From UBA4744 sp035282865 (lineage in GTDB: Bacteria; Actinomycetota; Acidimicrobiia; Spongiisociales; UBA4744): a DNA stretch of 15,292 nucleotides. The notes beneath the pieces are model-generated. The model was given only the letters and a program-made list of their open reading frames with translations, had not been told where the DNA came from and ran no database searches. Shown piece by piece: positions 6,278-14,715 of the stretch (positions are counted from its first letter, which is position 1; every line of letters begins with the position of its first letter). A program made the position numbers and the translations under genes. The stretch lies in contig DATEVB010000064.1 of the NCBI GenBank assembly GCA_035282865.1, forward strand, positions 1-15,292, in the 5' to 3' direction.

Positions 6278-7534
6278 ATGTGCCACCATGGGAGGGTGAC
6301 CGACTGGATACCGCCCGAGCTGTTGTTACCGGCCTTCAAGGCCGTGCGGAAAGCGCTTCGCGACCTCGATCCAGACGAGGTCCCGGCGGCGCTGCGCCGC
6401 GTTGCCGGTCAGAGCGGCCGCCGGTTGCCCCCGCCCCTCGCCCGCAAACTGATCGAAACGCTCGACGAGAACGGATGGCTGCGAGAGAAAGCGGCGGAAG
6501 CAGGATCCGACCTCGATCCGACCAGTTCGGATCCGGCCAGAGCGGTGTCGGCTCTATTCCTGCAGCGACCGGAAGCTTGGGAAGACCGCGCCAAGGAGGT
6601 CGCGGAGCACCGAGCCACAGGCGCCCAGCAGGTGCTGGTGGCCACCCTGCAGCGAACGATCGCCGATCTCCAGCAGCAGTTGGAGTCAGCCCGCCAGAAG
6701 GCGAAAGCCGCCCAGCAACGCGCCCAAGGGGTTGAGGCCGAGGCGGAACGAAAGTCCCAGGCGGTTCGCAACGCGGTCGAGGTGGCCCGCAAAGAAGAGC
6801 ACGATGCCGCCGAAAAGCACCGGCGCGACTACGAGGCGCTCCTGGAGCGTCACCGAAGGCTGGTCCAGGACCTCGAGGAGGCGGGCGACCGTATCACCAC
6901 CCTGCGCGACGAGTTACTGCGCGCCAGAAGGTCCGGGCGGGACGCCGTGGCTCAGGCGGGTCCACAGGCGTGGGCGACCCGCGATCCGGTGGAGGTGGCC
7001 CGGATGCTCGACGAGATCGTCGAGGCGGTCCGCCCCGAAGCCGTGGTTGTCGCCCCCGACGTCCCTGCCGAAGAATCCCCACCGTTCACGTTTCCGGTCG
7101 GAGTCAGCCCGGACCATAAGGATGCCGTCGCCTGGCTTGCGTCGTACGAGGAGCCGTACAGCCTGGTCGTCGACGGATACAACGTCACCTTCCTGTTGGA
7201 TGCGGATGGGTTCACCGACCCGGCCGCCCGGAATAGGCTCAATGAGGGTTTGGCGCGGTTTCGTCGAGCGGCGGCGGTGCCGGCGCGGGTGATTGTTGTG
7301 TACGACTCGGCACAGTCCGGCGGAGTGACCTCCACCACCGGACCCGGTGGGATTGAAATCCGCTTCACCGAAGCCGGTCTGACCGCCGACGAGGAGATCC
7401 TGGCTATCGCCTCCCATGCCCCGGCGCGTCTGGCGGTCGTCAGCACCGACCGTCGGGTGCGGGAAGGAGCCGAGGAGTACGGGGCGCTCGGGTTATGGAG
7501 CCAGGCGCTGGTGGCCTGGTTGGAGCGTCGTTGA
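6278..7534 (+). CDS. Coiled-coil protein with C-terminal NYN (YacP/Rae1-like) nuclease domain
   Basis: The product is up to 418 residues. The N-terminal region (about 7-100) is helical and unassigned. Residues about 105-220 form a long, charged coiled coil rich in Gln, Glu, Lys and Arg. Residues 294-418 resemble the NYN/YacP fold of PIN-like RNases. The first acidic residue is in VVDGYNVTFLLDADG, another in VIVVYDSAQSGG (338-349), more in LTADEE (368-373), and the last in VVSTDRRVRE (387-396). Those Asp/Glu positions suit metal-dependent RNA cleavage; B. subtilis YacP (Rae1) cuts mRNA on ribosomes. The start is uncertain: ATG 6278 and GTG 6296 are in frame and neither has a well-spaced ribosome site (GGAGG abuts the GTG). 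It converges with the lipoprotein gene, 15 bases away. RNase activity is inferred from fold only. Confidence 0.8.
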   Translation: MCHHGRVTDWIPPELLLPAFKAVRKALRDLDPDEVPAALRRVAGQSGRRLPPPLARKLIETLDENGWLREKAAEAGSDLDPTSSDPARAVSALFLQRPEAWEDRAKEVAEHRATGAQQVLVATLQRTIADLQQQLESARQKAKAAQQRAQGVEAEAERKSQAVRNAVEVARKEEHDAAEKHRRDYEALLERHRRLVQDLEEAGDRITTLRDELLRARRSGRDAVAQAGPQAWATRDPVEVARMLDEIVEAVRPEAVVVAPDVPAEESPPFTFPVGVSPDHKDAVAWLASYEEPYSLVVDGYNVTFLLDADGFTDPAARNRLNEGLARFRRAAAVPARVIVVYDSAQSGGVTSTTGPGGIEIRFTEAGLTADEEILAIASHAPARLAVVSTDRRVREGAEEYGALGLWSQALVAWLERR

Positions 7535-7549
7535 CCGTCTCGGGATCGG

Positions 7550-7993
7550 CTATTCGCCTTTGCCGACTTGACCTGCCAGCCATAAAACCGAACCAACCGC
7601 GCAGCGATGGGGCTGATAGGCGGCGGGGTCGGCAGTGAAACTCGCGGTGAGTTCCACCTGGTCACCTTCCTGCGCCACCAGCTCGCCTTCGGCGTCATAC
7701 AGACGCACCGGATTGAACTCCGCCGCGAACCCACCGGGCCACAGGACGCCGAAATCGGTGGTGCCTTGGCGGAGCCAGACGCATCCGCCGTCCATGGCGG
7801 GATCACCGGTCAAGGTCGCGATCATCCTGGCGCCTTTGGGAGGATCCGGGTTATACGGGAGATCAACTCGGCCCGGCGGGTCGGCTGAGGTCGTGTTGGG
7901 GTCGGTTACCGTGTCGCGGCAGCCGGCGCCGACCAGGAGCACCACCAAGCCCAACGCGGCGAGAGTCGTTGATCGATGGTGGATCCGCTTCAT
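7550..7993 (-). CDS. Putative lipoprotein, unknown function
   Basis: The product is 147 residues. It has a clear lipoprotein signal: positive MKRIHHR, a hydrophobic stretch (about 9-22) and the lipobox VGAGC, with C25 as the acylated residue. The next 30 residues are a Pro/Thr/Asp-rich linker. The compact remainder (about 55-147) is strand-rich, with two further cysteines (C71, C131) that could form a disulfide outside the membrane. I cannot place it in a named family. A candidate -10 TACGCT (8027-8022 on the minus strand) and a weak GGATGG site precede the ATG. It diverges from the four-cysteine gene across 131 bases and converges with the NYN gene. Confidence 0.72.
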   Translation of the reverse strand: MKRIHHRSTTLAALGLVVLLVGAGCRDTVTDPNTTSADPPGRVDLPYNPDPPKGARMIATLTGDPAMDGGCVWLRQGTTDFGVLWPGGFAAEFNPVRLYDAEGELVAQEGDQVELTASFTADPAAYQPHRCAVGSVLWLAGQVGKGE

Positions 7994-8124
7994 GGTGATC
8001 CATCCGGCGTTGGGAAAGGGAAGCGTACCGCGTTCACACTGATGACCCCGGTTCCCGTTTTCTGTTTTCTGTCATACCCGATCCCTACCTTGTGCATCAG
8101 TACACCAAGAGCCGGAGGATCGAG

Positions 8125-8328
8125 ATGCTGATCGATTGCGACGAATGCGCTATGCAGCACACCGTTACCTGCAACGACTGTGTGGTGACCTTCCTCCTGA
8201 GCGAATCAGAAGGGCCGGTCGAGATCGATGCCGCCGAGGCGGTCGCTCTGAGCGCCATGGCAGACGTGGGGCTCGTGCCGCGTCTCCGCCTCGTGCGCCA
8301 CGACGACGACCTGGAGGCAACCGGCTGA
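8125..8328 (+). CDS. 67-residue four-cysteine protein, probable zinc-binding
   Basis: The product starts MLIDCDECAMQHTVTCNDC: C5, C8, C16 and C19 form a CX2C-X7-CX2C pattern suited to one Zn ion or possibly an iron-sulfur site. The middle is acidic (EGPVEIDAAEAVALSAMADVG) and probably helical, followed by GLVPRLRLVRHDDD. Short proteins of this general form are familiar in actinobacterial genomes, but I know no function. The ATG at 8125 is chosen over in-frame upstream codons because a strong GGAGG (8114-8118) lies 6 bases before it. The last codons and stop form a perfect 6-bp hairpin with the stop in its loop. It converges with ilvD, 65 bases downstream. Confidence 0.8.
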   Translation: MLIDCDECAMQHTVTCNDCVVTFLLSESEGPVEIDAAEAVALSAMADVGLVPRLRLVRHDDDLEATG

Positions 8329-8334
8329 GCCGGT
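8320..8334 (+). terminator. Stop-codon hairpin of the four-cysteine gene (weak terminator candidate)
   Basis: ACCGGC, TGA, GCCGGT is a perfect 6-bp stem whose 3-base loop is the stop codon itself. No T run follows, so termination would have to be of the T-less type proposed for actinobacteria. It may equally be chance in GC-rich sequence. The stretch 8335-8393 up to the ilvD stop shows nothing else. Confidence 0.3.
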
Positions 8335-8393
8335 GCGATGCCGACTTGGCGGAGGGGCACTCAGGGGAGCGTTGGCGGGCGACGTGGCCATGG

Positions 8394-10076
<1,683 letters not shown>

Positions 10077-10082
10077 CTCGGC

Positions 10083-10088
10083 ATCATA
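10083..10088 (-). promoter_or_regulatory. -10 box for leaderless ilvD
   Basis: On the minus strand TATGAT is followed by GCCGAG and then the ilvD ATG, so transcription should start at the A of the start codon. There is no Shine-Dalgarno. The -35 region (about 10106-10111) is not consensus and overlaps the right half of a dyad. Confidence 0.65.
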
Positions 10089-10110
10089 GGGCCAACCGGC
10101 CGGCAGGCCC
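10089..10110. promoter_or_regulatory. 22-bp dyad between ilvD and queG, candidate operator
   Basis: GGGCC-aa-CCGGCCGG-ca-GGCCC is symmetric about 10099.5, with 18 of 22 positions matching their complement. It abuts the ilvD -10 and covers its -35 region, and lies about 20 bases upstream of the queG -10. A protein bound here would block ilvD and could affect queG. High GC makes such dyads easier by chance, so this is a candidate only. Confidence 0.4.
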
Positions 10111-10131
10111 CTCCTCGGGTGCAGGCTTCGA

Positions 10132-10137
10132 TAACCT
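10132..10137 (+). promoter_or_regulatory. -10 box for leaderless queG
   Basis: TAACCT is followed by GCCGAG and the queG GTG. This is the same six-base spacer sequence as on the ilvD side, mirrored. No Shine-Dalgarno or clear -35 is present. Confidence 0.5.
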
Positions 10138-10143
10138 GCCGAG

Positions 10144-11247
10144 GTGCACGACATAGTCGCTCGGCTCCAGGAAACCGGATTGGCAGGCGGGCTGGTAGGT
10201 CTCGGGATCTGCGACGCCCGGCCGTTTGTGGATGTGAGAGCCGAGATGAACCGGCGCAAGGTATGTGGCGAATCGGGGCGGTTGCGGTTCACATATGCCG
10301 ATCCCGACGTCGCAACAGACATCCGCCAATCCTTCCCGTGGGGAGCCCGCCTCGTGGTGGGGGCAACCACCTACCTGCCGGCGGCCGGAAACCCGGGGGT
10401 TGCCCGGGCGAATCACGGCCGGGTGGCACGGTTTGCGACCTCCGCTCACTACGAGCCGCTGCGACGGGGCCTCGAGGCAATCCGCGACGTTCTGCAGTCC
10501 GCCGGGCATCGGGCCGAGGTGCTGGTCGACGACAACCGTCTGGTGGATCGCGCCGCCGCGGTGCGAGCCGGGATCGCCTGGTGGGGAAAGAGCACGATGG
10601 TGCTCACTCCCAGGTTCGGACCGTGGACGCTGCTCGGATCGGTCGTGACCGACGCAGAACTTCCGGTCACGCCTCCCATGCGGAGGGATTGTGGCACCTG
10701 TGTGGCGTGTATACCGGCTTGCCCGACCGGCGCTCTCGATCAGGAAGGAACGATCGACGCCACCCGTTGCATCTCCTACTGGGCGCAAATGCCCGGTGTC
10801 ATCCCGATTCCCATCAGGGAGGCCTGGGGAGACCGGCTCTACGGGTGCGACGCTTGTCTCGACGCCTGTCCGCCCGGTCGTCGGTGGTTGGGTATCGCCC
10901 CGGACGGGATAGGCGCTGTTGATCTACTCGAGGTGCTGGCGCAGACAGATGACCAGCTGGTGAGCGCCTACCGGCATTTCTACACGCCCCGCAACGACCC
11001 TGGCTACCTGCGGCGCAACGCCCTCGTTGCGCTCGGTCATAGCGGCGGGCCGGAGGCGATACCGGTTGTGGCCGGTTATCTGACCGGCAATCGGGCCATG
11101 CTCCGCATGCACGCCGCCTGGGCTCTCGGCCGGATGGGTGGCGCCGGAGCTGAAGCGGCCCTCGAGGCAGCAGCCCGGGAAGAAACCGACCCGGCGGTTC
11201 GCTCCGAGCTCGAAGCTGCCCTCGATGCGGTGCGGGGGTCGGATTGA
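10144..11247 (+). CDS. queG: Epoxyqueuosine reductase
   Basis: QueG reduces epoxyqueuosine to queuosine at the wobble base of tRNAs with GUN anticodons, using cobalamin and two [4Fe-4S] clusters. The product is 367 residues. The N-terminal domain (about 1-170) has the catalytic-loop region VLVDDNRLVDRAA (127-139) and GIAWWGKSTMVLTPRFGPW (143-161). The ferredoxin-like part has CGTCVACIPACPTGA (183-197), C209, and CDACLDACPPG (235-245), giving eight cysteines for two clusters. A C-terminal HEAT-type region (about 285-365) contains RRNALVALGHSG and MHAAWALGRMGG and would contact tRNA. The second cluster motif ends CPPG where CPWN or similar is usual. Start is GTG 10144, after a TANNNT box at leaderless spacing. 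No other queuosine gene is in the window, so the cell may make or salvage the precursor elsewhere. Confidence 0.93.
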   Translation: MHDIVARLQETGLAGGLVGLGICDARPFVDVRAEMNRRKVCGESGRLRFTYADPDVATDIRQSFPWGARLVVGATTYLPAAGNPGVARANHGRVARFATSAHYEPLRRGLEAIRDVLQSAGHRAEVLVDDNRLVDRAAAVRAGIAWWGKSTMVLTPRFGPWTLLGSVVTDAELPVTPPMRRDCGTCVACIPACPTGALDQEGTIDATRCISYWAQMPGVIPIPIREAWGDRLYGCDACLDACPPGRRWLGIAPDGIGAVDLLEVLAQTDDQLVSAYRHFYTPRNDPGYLRRNALVALGHSGGPEAIPVVAGYLTGNRAMLRMHAAWALGRMGGAGAEAALEAAAREETDPAVRSELEAALDAVRGSD

Positions 11248-11289
11248 CGGTCCGGGAGGCTGAAGACCGTATCGTTGCAGGCCAGGCGG

Positions 11290-11295
11290 TACCCT
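11290..11295 (+). promoter_or_regulatory. -10 box for leaderless 11303 gene
   Basis: TACCCT lies 7 bases before the ATG at 11303 in a 55-base gap after queG. No Shine-Dalgarno is present. This would give the three-gene 11303-13025 unit its own promoter. Confidence 0.45.
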
Positions 11296-11302
11296 GTCCC
11301 CG

Positions 11303-11989
11303 ATGACGGACCCGGTTGTCTGTAGCCAATGTGGAGCCCGTAGCCCGGCCGCGGCGGAGTGGTGCGGGCAATGCTTCGCGCCCCTGGGCGGTCACGCTGA
11401 TGATGAACAGAATTCGTCCTCCGATAGCGGCCGGATCGACAACCCAACCGCGGTGCAGGCCGATGTGGTCGGGACTGCTCTACCAATTTCGTCCGGTAAT
11501 GGAAAAAGGCAAGATGCTGCCCCCGGTCCGAAGAGCGGCACGTGGGTGTGTTCCTTGTGCGAGGTCTCGAACCCGCTCGATGTAGAGCAGTGTTCCGCGT
11601 GCGGCACGTCCATCTTCAGGTCCTTTGGTGCCACCATCGAAGAACAGATCATGGTCGATCCTCAGCGGGCCCTGCTCCGTTCTCTCATGTTTCCAGGACT
11701 CGGGCACGCCTACGCCAAGCAGGGCTTGCTCGGGTCGGCCATCGGCGGACTCGCCCTGATGTCTCTCGGTTTCGGCGTTGGACTGGTGGCAACCGGTGTC
11801 GGGAGTTTCGGATGGCCCCTCATTCTCCTGACGATCGGTGTCTGGGTAGTGGCTGCTCTCGACGCGTTTCGCATCGCAGACGGTCAAACGACGAACGCCG
11901 TCCTGCTGAGGCCCAGGGTCGTGACCGCTTTGGTTGGGACGGTGGTAGTCCAATTGATCCTGGCCGCGTTTCTCGAGGGCAGAACCTGA
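11303..11989 (+). CDS. Membrane protein with zinc ribbon and RanBP2-type zinc finger
   Basis: The product is 228 residues. A first zinc site is C7-X2-C10-X10-C21-X2-C24, a zinc-ribbon-like pattern. After a polar linker (about 27-79) a second site reads W81-X-C83-X2-C86-X3-N90-X6-C97-X2-C100, which fits the RanBP2-type zinc finger consensus including its Trp and Asn. Residues 124-140 (LLRSLMFPGLGHAYAKQG) resemble the Pro-Gly-Leu-Gly entry of TM2-like small membrane domains. Hydrophobic helices follow at about 143-165, 170-187 and 205-224. The zinc domains are probably cytoplasmic. RanBP2 fingers bind RNA or ubiquitin in eukaryotes; the partner here is unknown. The stop overlaps the next start as TGATG, so the genes are coupled. 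Function is not assigned. Confidence 0.78.
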   Translation: MTDPVVCSQCGARSPAAAEWCGQCFAPLGGHADDEQNSSSDSGRIDNPTAVQADVVGTALPISSGNGKRQDAAPGPKSGTWVCSLCEVSNPLDVEQCSACGTSIFRSFGATIEEQIMVDPQRALLRSLMFPGLGHAYAKQGLLGSAIGGLALMSLGFGVGLVATGVGSFGWPLILLTIGVWVVAALDAFRIADGQTTNAVLLRPRVVTALVGTVVVQLILAAFLEGRT

Positions 11990-12267
11990 TGCGGTGGGTG
12001 TTCGCCCTGTCTCTCGTTCTCGGCATGCTGGCGCTGATTGGCCGGGTCATGCTCGAGGGGGCACGGGGCAGAGGTTCGGACCAGCGGCGGAGCATCATGG
12101 CGCGACAGGCTGGGGCGGCCGGGGTGGCCTTCGGTATGGGCGGTCTCTCGGCTGCATACGCGGGTTGGAAACTCGGGCTGGCGACTGTGGCCGCCGTCGT
12201 GGCGGCCGCCCTGGCCGCCTGGTATGCGGGGATGACCGGCAGCTCCGGCGGCGAGGGTTCGGACTGA
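11989..12267 (+). CDS. Small membrane protein, unknown function
   Basis: The product is 92 residues, starting MRWVFALSLVLGMLALIGRV. It has a hydrophobic segment at about 3-22, a basic polar loop (GARGRGSDQRRSIMARQ) and an Ala/Gly-rich hydrophobic region at about 41-82, probably one or two helices, ending in a Gly/Ser tail. It is joined on both sides by one-base TGATG overlaps, so it is very likely translated together with the zinc-finger membrane protein and the phosphoesterase. I do not recognise a family. It could be a partner of the upstream membrane protein. Confidence 0.72.
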   Translation: MRWVFALSLVLGMLALIGRVMLEGARGRGSDQRRSIMARQAGAAGVAFGMGGLSAAYAGWKLGLATVAAVVAAALAAWYAGMTGSSGGEGSD

Positions 12268-13025
12268 TGCTCATCGTCGCCGATGTGCACGGCGAGTTCG
12301 ACGCGCTGGAGAAGCTGGCCAGGACGGGCGAGGCACTGTTGATCCTCGGCGATCTCATCAATTACGTCGACTACCGGACCATGGATGGCATTGCCGCCGA
12401 CGTATTGGGCATGGAATTCGTGAAGCAAGTGGCCGGTTTGCGCGCCGTAGGCGATTACGAGGCGTCCCGAGCTCTGTGGAGAGAGGAGATGGCGGGTCGC
12501 GAGTCCGAGATTCGCCGGCAGATTGGAGATCGGGTCCGGTACCAGTACGAGGAAACCCGCCGGGCGTTGGAAGGGGGCATCTCCTATGTCACCCACGGCA
12601 ACGTCGACTGGCCGGAGGCTCTCCGCGACTGCCTTCCTGAGGGGGCGACGTTCGTGGATGGAGGAGTCGTGGAGATCGAAGGATTCCGGGTCGGCCTTGT
12701 CGGGGGAGGCGCCCCAACCCCGCTTGGCGTAGCCGGTGAGGTGTCGGAGGAAGCCATGGCCCACAAGCTCGATCGTATCGGCCCGGTCGATATCCTCTGT
12801 TCGCACCTGCCGCCGGCGATCACCGCGCTCCACACCGACGTCATCACCGGACGGGTGGAGGGGAGCTCCGAGGCGATAAGCAGGTACCTGTGGCGGCACC
12901 AGCCCGCATATCACTACTTCGGAGACATTCACCAACCCCAAGCGAGTCGCTGGAGAGTAGGGAAGACACGGTGCGTCAATGTCGGCTATTTCCGCGCTAC
13001 CAAGCGAGCCATCCGCCACGTCTGA
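12267..13025 (+). CDS. Calcineurin-like metallophosphoesterase
   Basis: The product is 252 residues. Metal-binding blocks appear in family order: D6-V-H8 in VADVHGEF, G28-D29 in ILGDLINY, G111-N112 in THGNVDW, H180 in CSHLPP and G219-D220-I-H222 in FGDIHQP. The last motif is GHxH in most relatives; here the first His is Asp, so one metal ligand is changed or lost. Between the second and third blocks an unusually long helical, charged insert (about 36-105) may recognise substrate. Substrates in this superfamily range from nucleotides to phosphoproteins, and none can be chosen here. The start overlaps the previous stop (TGATG), making it the third gene of a coupled unit with two membrane proteins. 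No signal peptide is visible, so it should be cytoplasmic. Confidence 0.85.
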   Translation: MLIVADVHGEFDALEKLARTGEALLILGDLINYVDYRTMDGIAADVLGMEFVKQVAGLRAVGDYEASRALWREEMAGRESEIRRQIGDRVRYQYEETRRALEGGISYVTHGNVDWPEALRDCLPEGATFVDGGVVEIEGFRVGLVGGGAPTPLGVAGEVSEEAMAHKLDRIGPVDILCSHLPPAITALHTDVITGRVEGSSEAISRYLWRHQPAYHYFGDIHQPQASRWRVGKTRCVNVGYFRATKRAIRHV

Positions 13026-13092
13026 TCCTCATGTCTGTCTCCACCGGGATGGCTACGCTTGGCTGAACAGCGGACAAGGAGCACGAAGGAAC

Positions 13093-13539
13093 ATGGCGGA
13101 GGGAACCGTTCAAAGCATCGAAATCCCTGCTTCACCCGACTCCATTTTCGAGGTCCTCTCAGATCTCGAAGCGTATCCGGAGTGGATCACCGCAATGCGG
13201 CACGTCGAGATCCTTGAACGCGACGGAAACGATCGACCTCGACGGGTCAACTTCCTGGTCGACGCAATGATCAAAGAGATTGCCTACGACCTGGACTACG
13301 AATACGAGCCGCCGCGGCGCATGTCGTGGACGGCCGTGCCGGGCGATGACATCCGGCAGATGGTTGGCTCGTACGAACTCACCGAACTCGAAGGCGGCGG
13401 GACCGACGTGGTGTACGCGCTGATGGTCGAGCCGGAGTTCAAGGTGCCGGGTTTCCTGCGGCGCCAGGCCGAGAAGCAGCTGATCAGCTCCGCCTTGCGA
13501 GGACTGAAGAAGCGGGTGGAAGCGCTCTCGACCGGCTGA
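13093..13539 (+). CDS. SRPBCC-fold (START/polyketide cyclase-like) protein
   Basis: The product is 148 residues. The opening GTVQSIEIPASPDSIFEVLSDLEAYPEW is the standard SRPBCC start, with the YPEW turn at 28-31. A strand-rich middle (VNFLVDAMIKEIAYDLDYEY, PRRMSWTAV, GSYELTELEGGGTDVVYAL) and a long C-terminal helix (about 116-145) close a hydrophobic pocket typical of lipid or polyketide ligand binding. The ATG at 13093 follows GAAGGA by 5 bases; a longer in-frame start at 12979 would overlap the phosphoesterase and lacks the fold. The stop overlaps the ArsA-like start (TGATG), so the two are coupled. Ligand unknown; RatA/COQ10-like roles cannot be told apart by sequence alone. Confidence 0.88.
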   Translation: MAEGTVQSIEIPASPDSIFEVLSDLEAYPEWITAMRHVEILERDGNDRPRRVNFLVDAMIKEIAYDLDYEYEPPRRMSWTAVPGDDIRQMVGSYELTELEGGGTDVVYALMVEPEFKVPGFLRRQAEKQLISSALRGLKKRVEALSTG

Positions 13540-14714
13540 TGCGCATCGTCCTGGTCACCGGGAAGGGCGGGGTCGGCAAGACCACCGTGGCCGCGGCCAC
13601 CGCGTTGCGCGCCGCGGAGGCCGGGCACCGGTGCCTCGTCCTCTCGACCGATCCGGCGCACAGTCTCGCCGACGCTTTCGATGTTGCGCTTGGTGACGAG
13701 CCGAGATACCTGGCGACCGATCTCTACGGCCAGCAGATAGACACGCAGCGTAGGCTGGAGGCCTACTGGGGTGAGATACGCGACCAGCTGATGGCCATCC
13801 TCGATTGGGGAGGGGTGAGGGGACTCGAAGCGGAGGAGTTCCTTGTGTTCCCGGGTATGGACGAGTTGTTCGCGCTGGTTGAGGTGCAAAGCCACGCCGC
13901 CTCGGGTCGCTACGACACCTTGATCGTCGATTGCGCCCCCACGGCCGAAACGCTTCGGCTGCTGAGCCTCCCTGAGGTCCTCTCGTGGTATTTCGATCGC
14001 GTCTTCCTCACCCAGAAGAGAGTCATGAAGGCAGCCCGTCCCGTACTGACCTGGATGACGAAGCTGCCGATCCCCGGTGACGAGGTATACGACGCGGCCG
14101 AGAATGTCTTCACGGCTATCGAGCGGGCCCGCCGGTTGCTGCTCGATCCCTCGATCACGACGGCCCGCCTGGTGGTGAACCCCGAGAAGATGGTGGTGAG
14201 CGAGGCTCGGAGGACCTACACCTATTTGTCGCTGTTCGGGTACGCCATTGATAGCGTCGTGGTCAACCGAATATTGCCCGATGACCTGTCGGACCCGTAT
14301 TTCAGTCGCTGGCAGGAGATCCAGCGTGAGCACCTGGAGGAGATCGAGCAATCCTTTGCCGATGTGCCGGTGATGCGCCTCCGTCTGTTCGACGAGGAGA
14401 TGACCGGCATCGACAAGCTCCGGGTGCTCGGCGCAGAGCTATACGGCGAGGCCGACCCTGCCGTCGGGTTCGTCGGTCGCCGCCCGTTTCGAGTGGTCGA
14501 GCAGCAGAATGAAGTGGCGCTCGAAATCGACATGCCGTTCGTCAGCAAGGAAGAGGTCGACGTCTTGCGGGATGGTCATGAGGTGTTCATCACCGTGGGC
14601 AGTTATCGCCGGTCGTTCGTATTGCCGGATTCGCTGCATCGCCGCGATGTCATCGGCGCCAAGCTGGAGGGCGGGGTTCTCAGAGTGAGGTTCAGCGAGC
14701 ATCGGGGGAAATGA
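13539..14714 (+). CDS. ArsA/Get3-family ATPase with C-terminal HSP20-like domain
   Basis: The product is 391 residues. The deviant P-loop GKGGVGKTT (8-16) carries both the signature Lys (K9) and K14. Switch I is STDPAHSLADAF (36-47) and switch II VDCAPTAETLRLLSLPE (130-146). LVVNPEKMVVSEARR (211-225) and VVNRILPDD (241-249) match the family nucleotide-base loop region. Residues about 315-388, with VALEIDMPF and GGVLRVRFSEHRGK, look like the HSP20-like domain found at the end of some bacterial ArsA homologues. Only two cysteines (C32, C132) are present, so the three-Cys arsenite site of plasmid ArsA and the CXXC of Get3 are missing. A metal pump role is therefore unlikely. A dimeric chaperone-type ATPase for a hydrophobic client is the better inference, in line with the coupled SRPBCC neighbour. 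Confidence 0.9.
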   Translation: MRIVLVTGKGGVGKTTVAAATALRAAEAGHRCLVLSTDPAHSLADAFDVALGDEPRYLATDLYGQQIDTQRRLEAYWGEIRDQLMAILDWGGVRGLEAEEFLVFPGMDELFALVEVQSHAASGRYDTLIVDCAPTAETLRLLSLPEVLSWYFDRVFLTQKRVMKAARPVLTWMTKLPIPGDEVYDAAENVFTAIERARRLLLDPSITTARLVVNPEKMVVSEARRTYTYLSLFGYAIDSVVVNRILPDDLSDPYFSRWQEIQREHLEEIEQSFADVPVMRLRLFDEEMTGIDKLRVLGAELYGEADPAVGFVGRRPFRVVEQQNEVALEIDMPFVSKEEVDVLRDGHEVFITVGSYRRSFVLPDSLHRRDVIGAKLEGGVLRVRFSEHRGK

Positions 14715-14715
14715 C

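Noticed and set aside
12979..13092. Longer start for the SRPBCC protein
   Set aside because: It overlaps the phosphoesterase end, whereas ATG 13093 has GAAGGA and begins the fold directly.
13296..14351. 351-codon open frame on the minus strand opposite the SRPBCC and ArsA-like genes
   Set aside because: Antisense shadow spanning two real coupled genes; no ribosome site or domain.
13539..14714. Arsenite-pump ATPase (true ArsA)
   Set aside because: Only two cysteines, a single ATPase domain, and no arsB or arsR gene in the window. A Get3-like role fits better.
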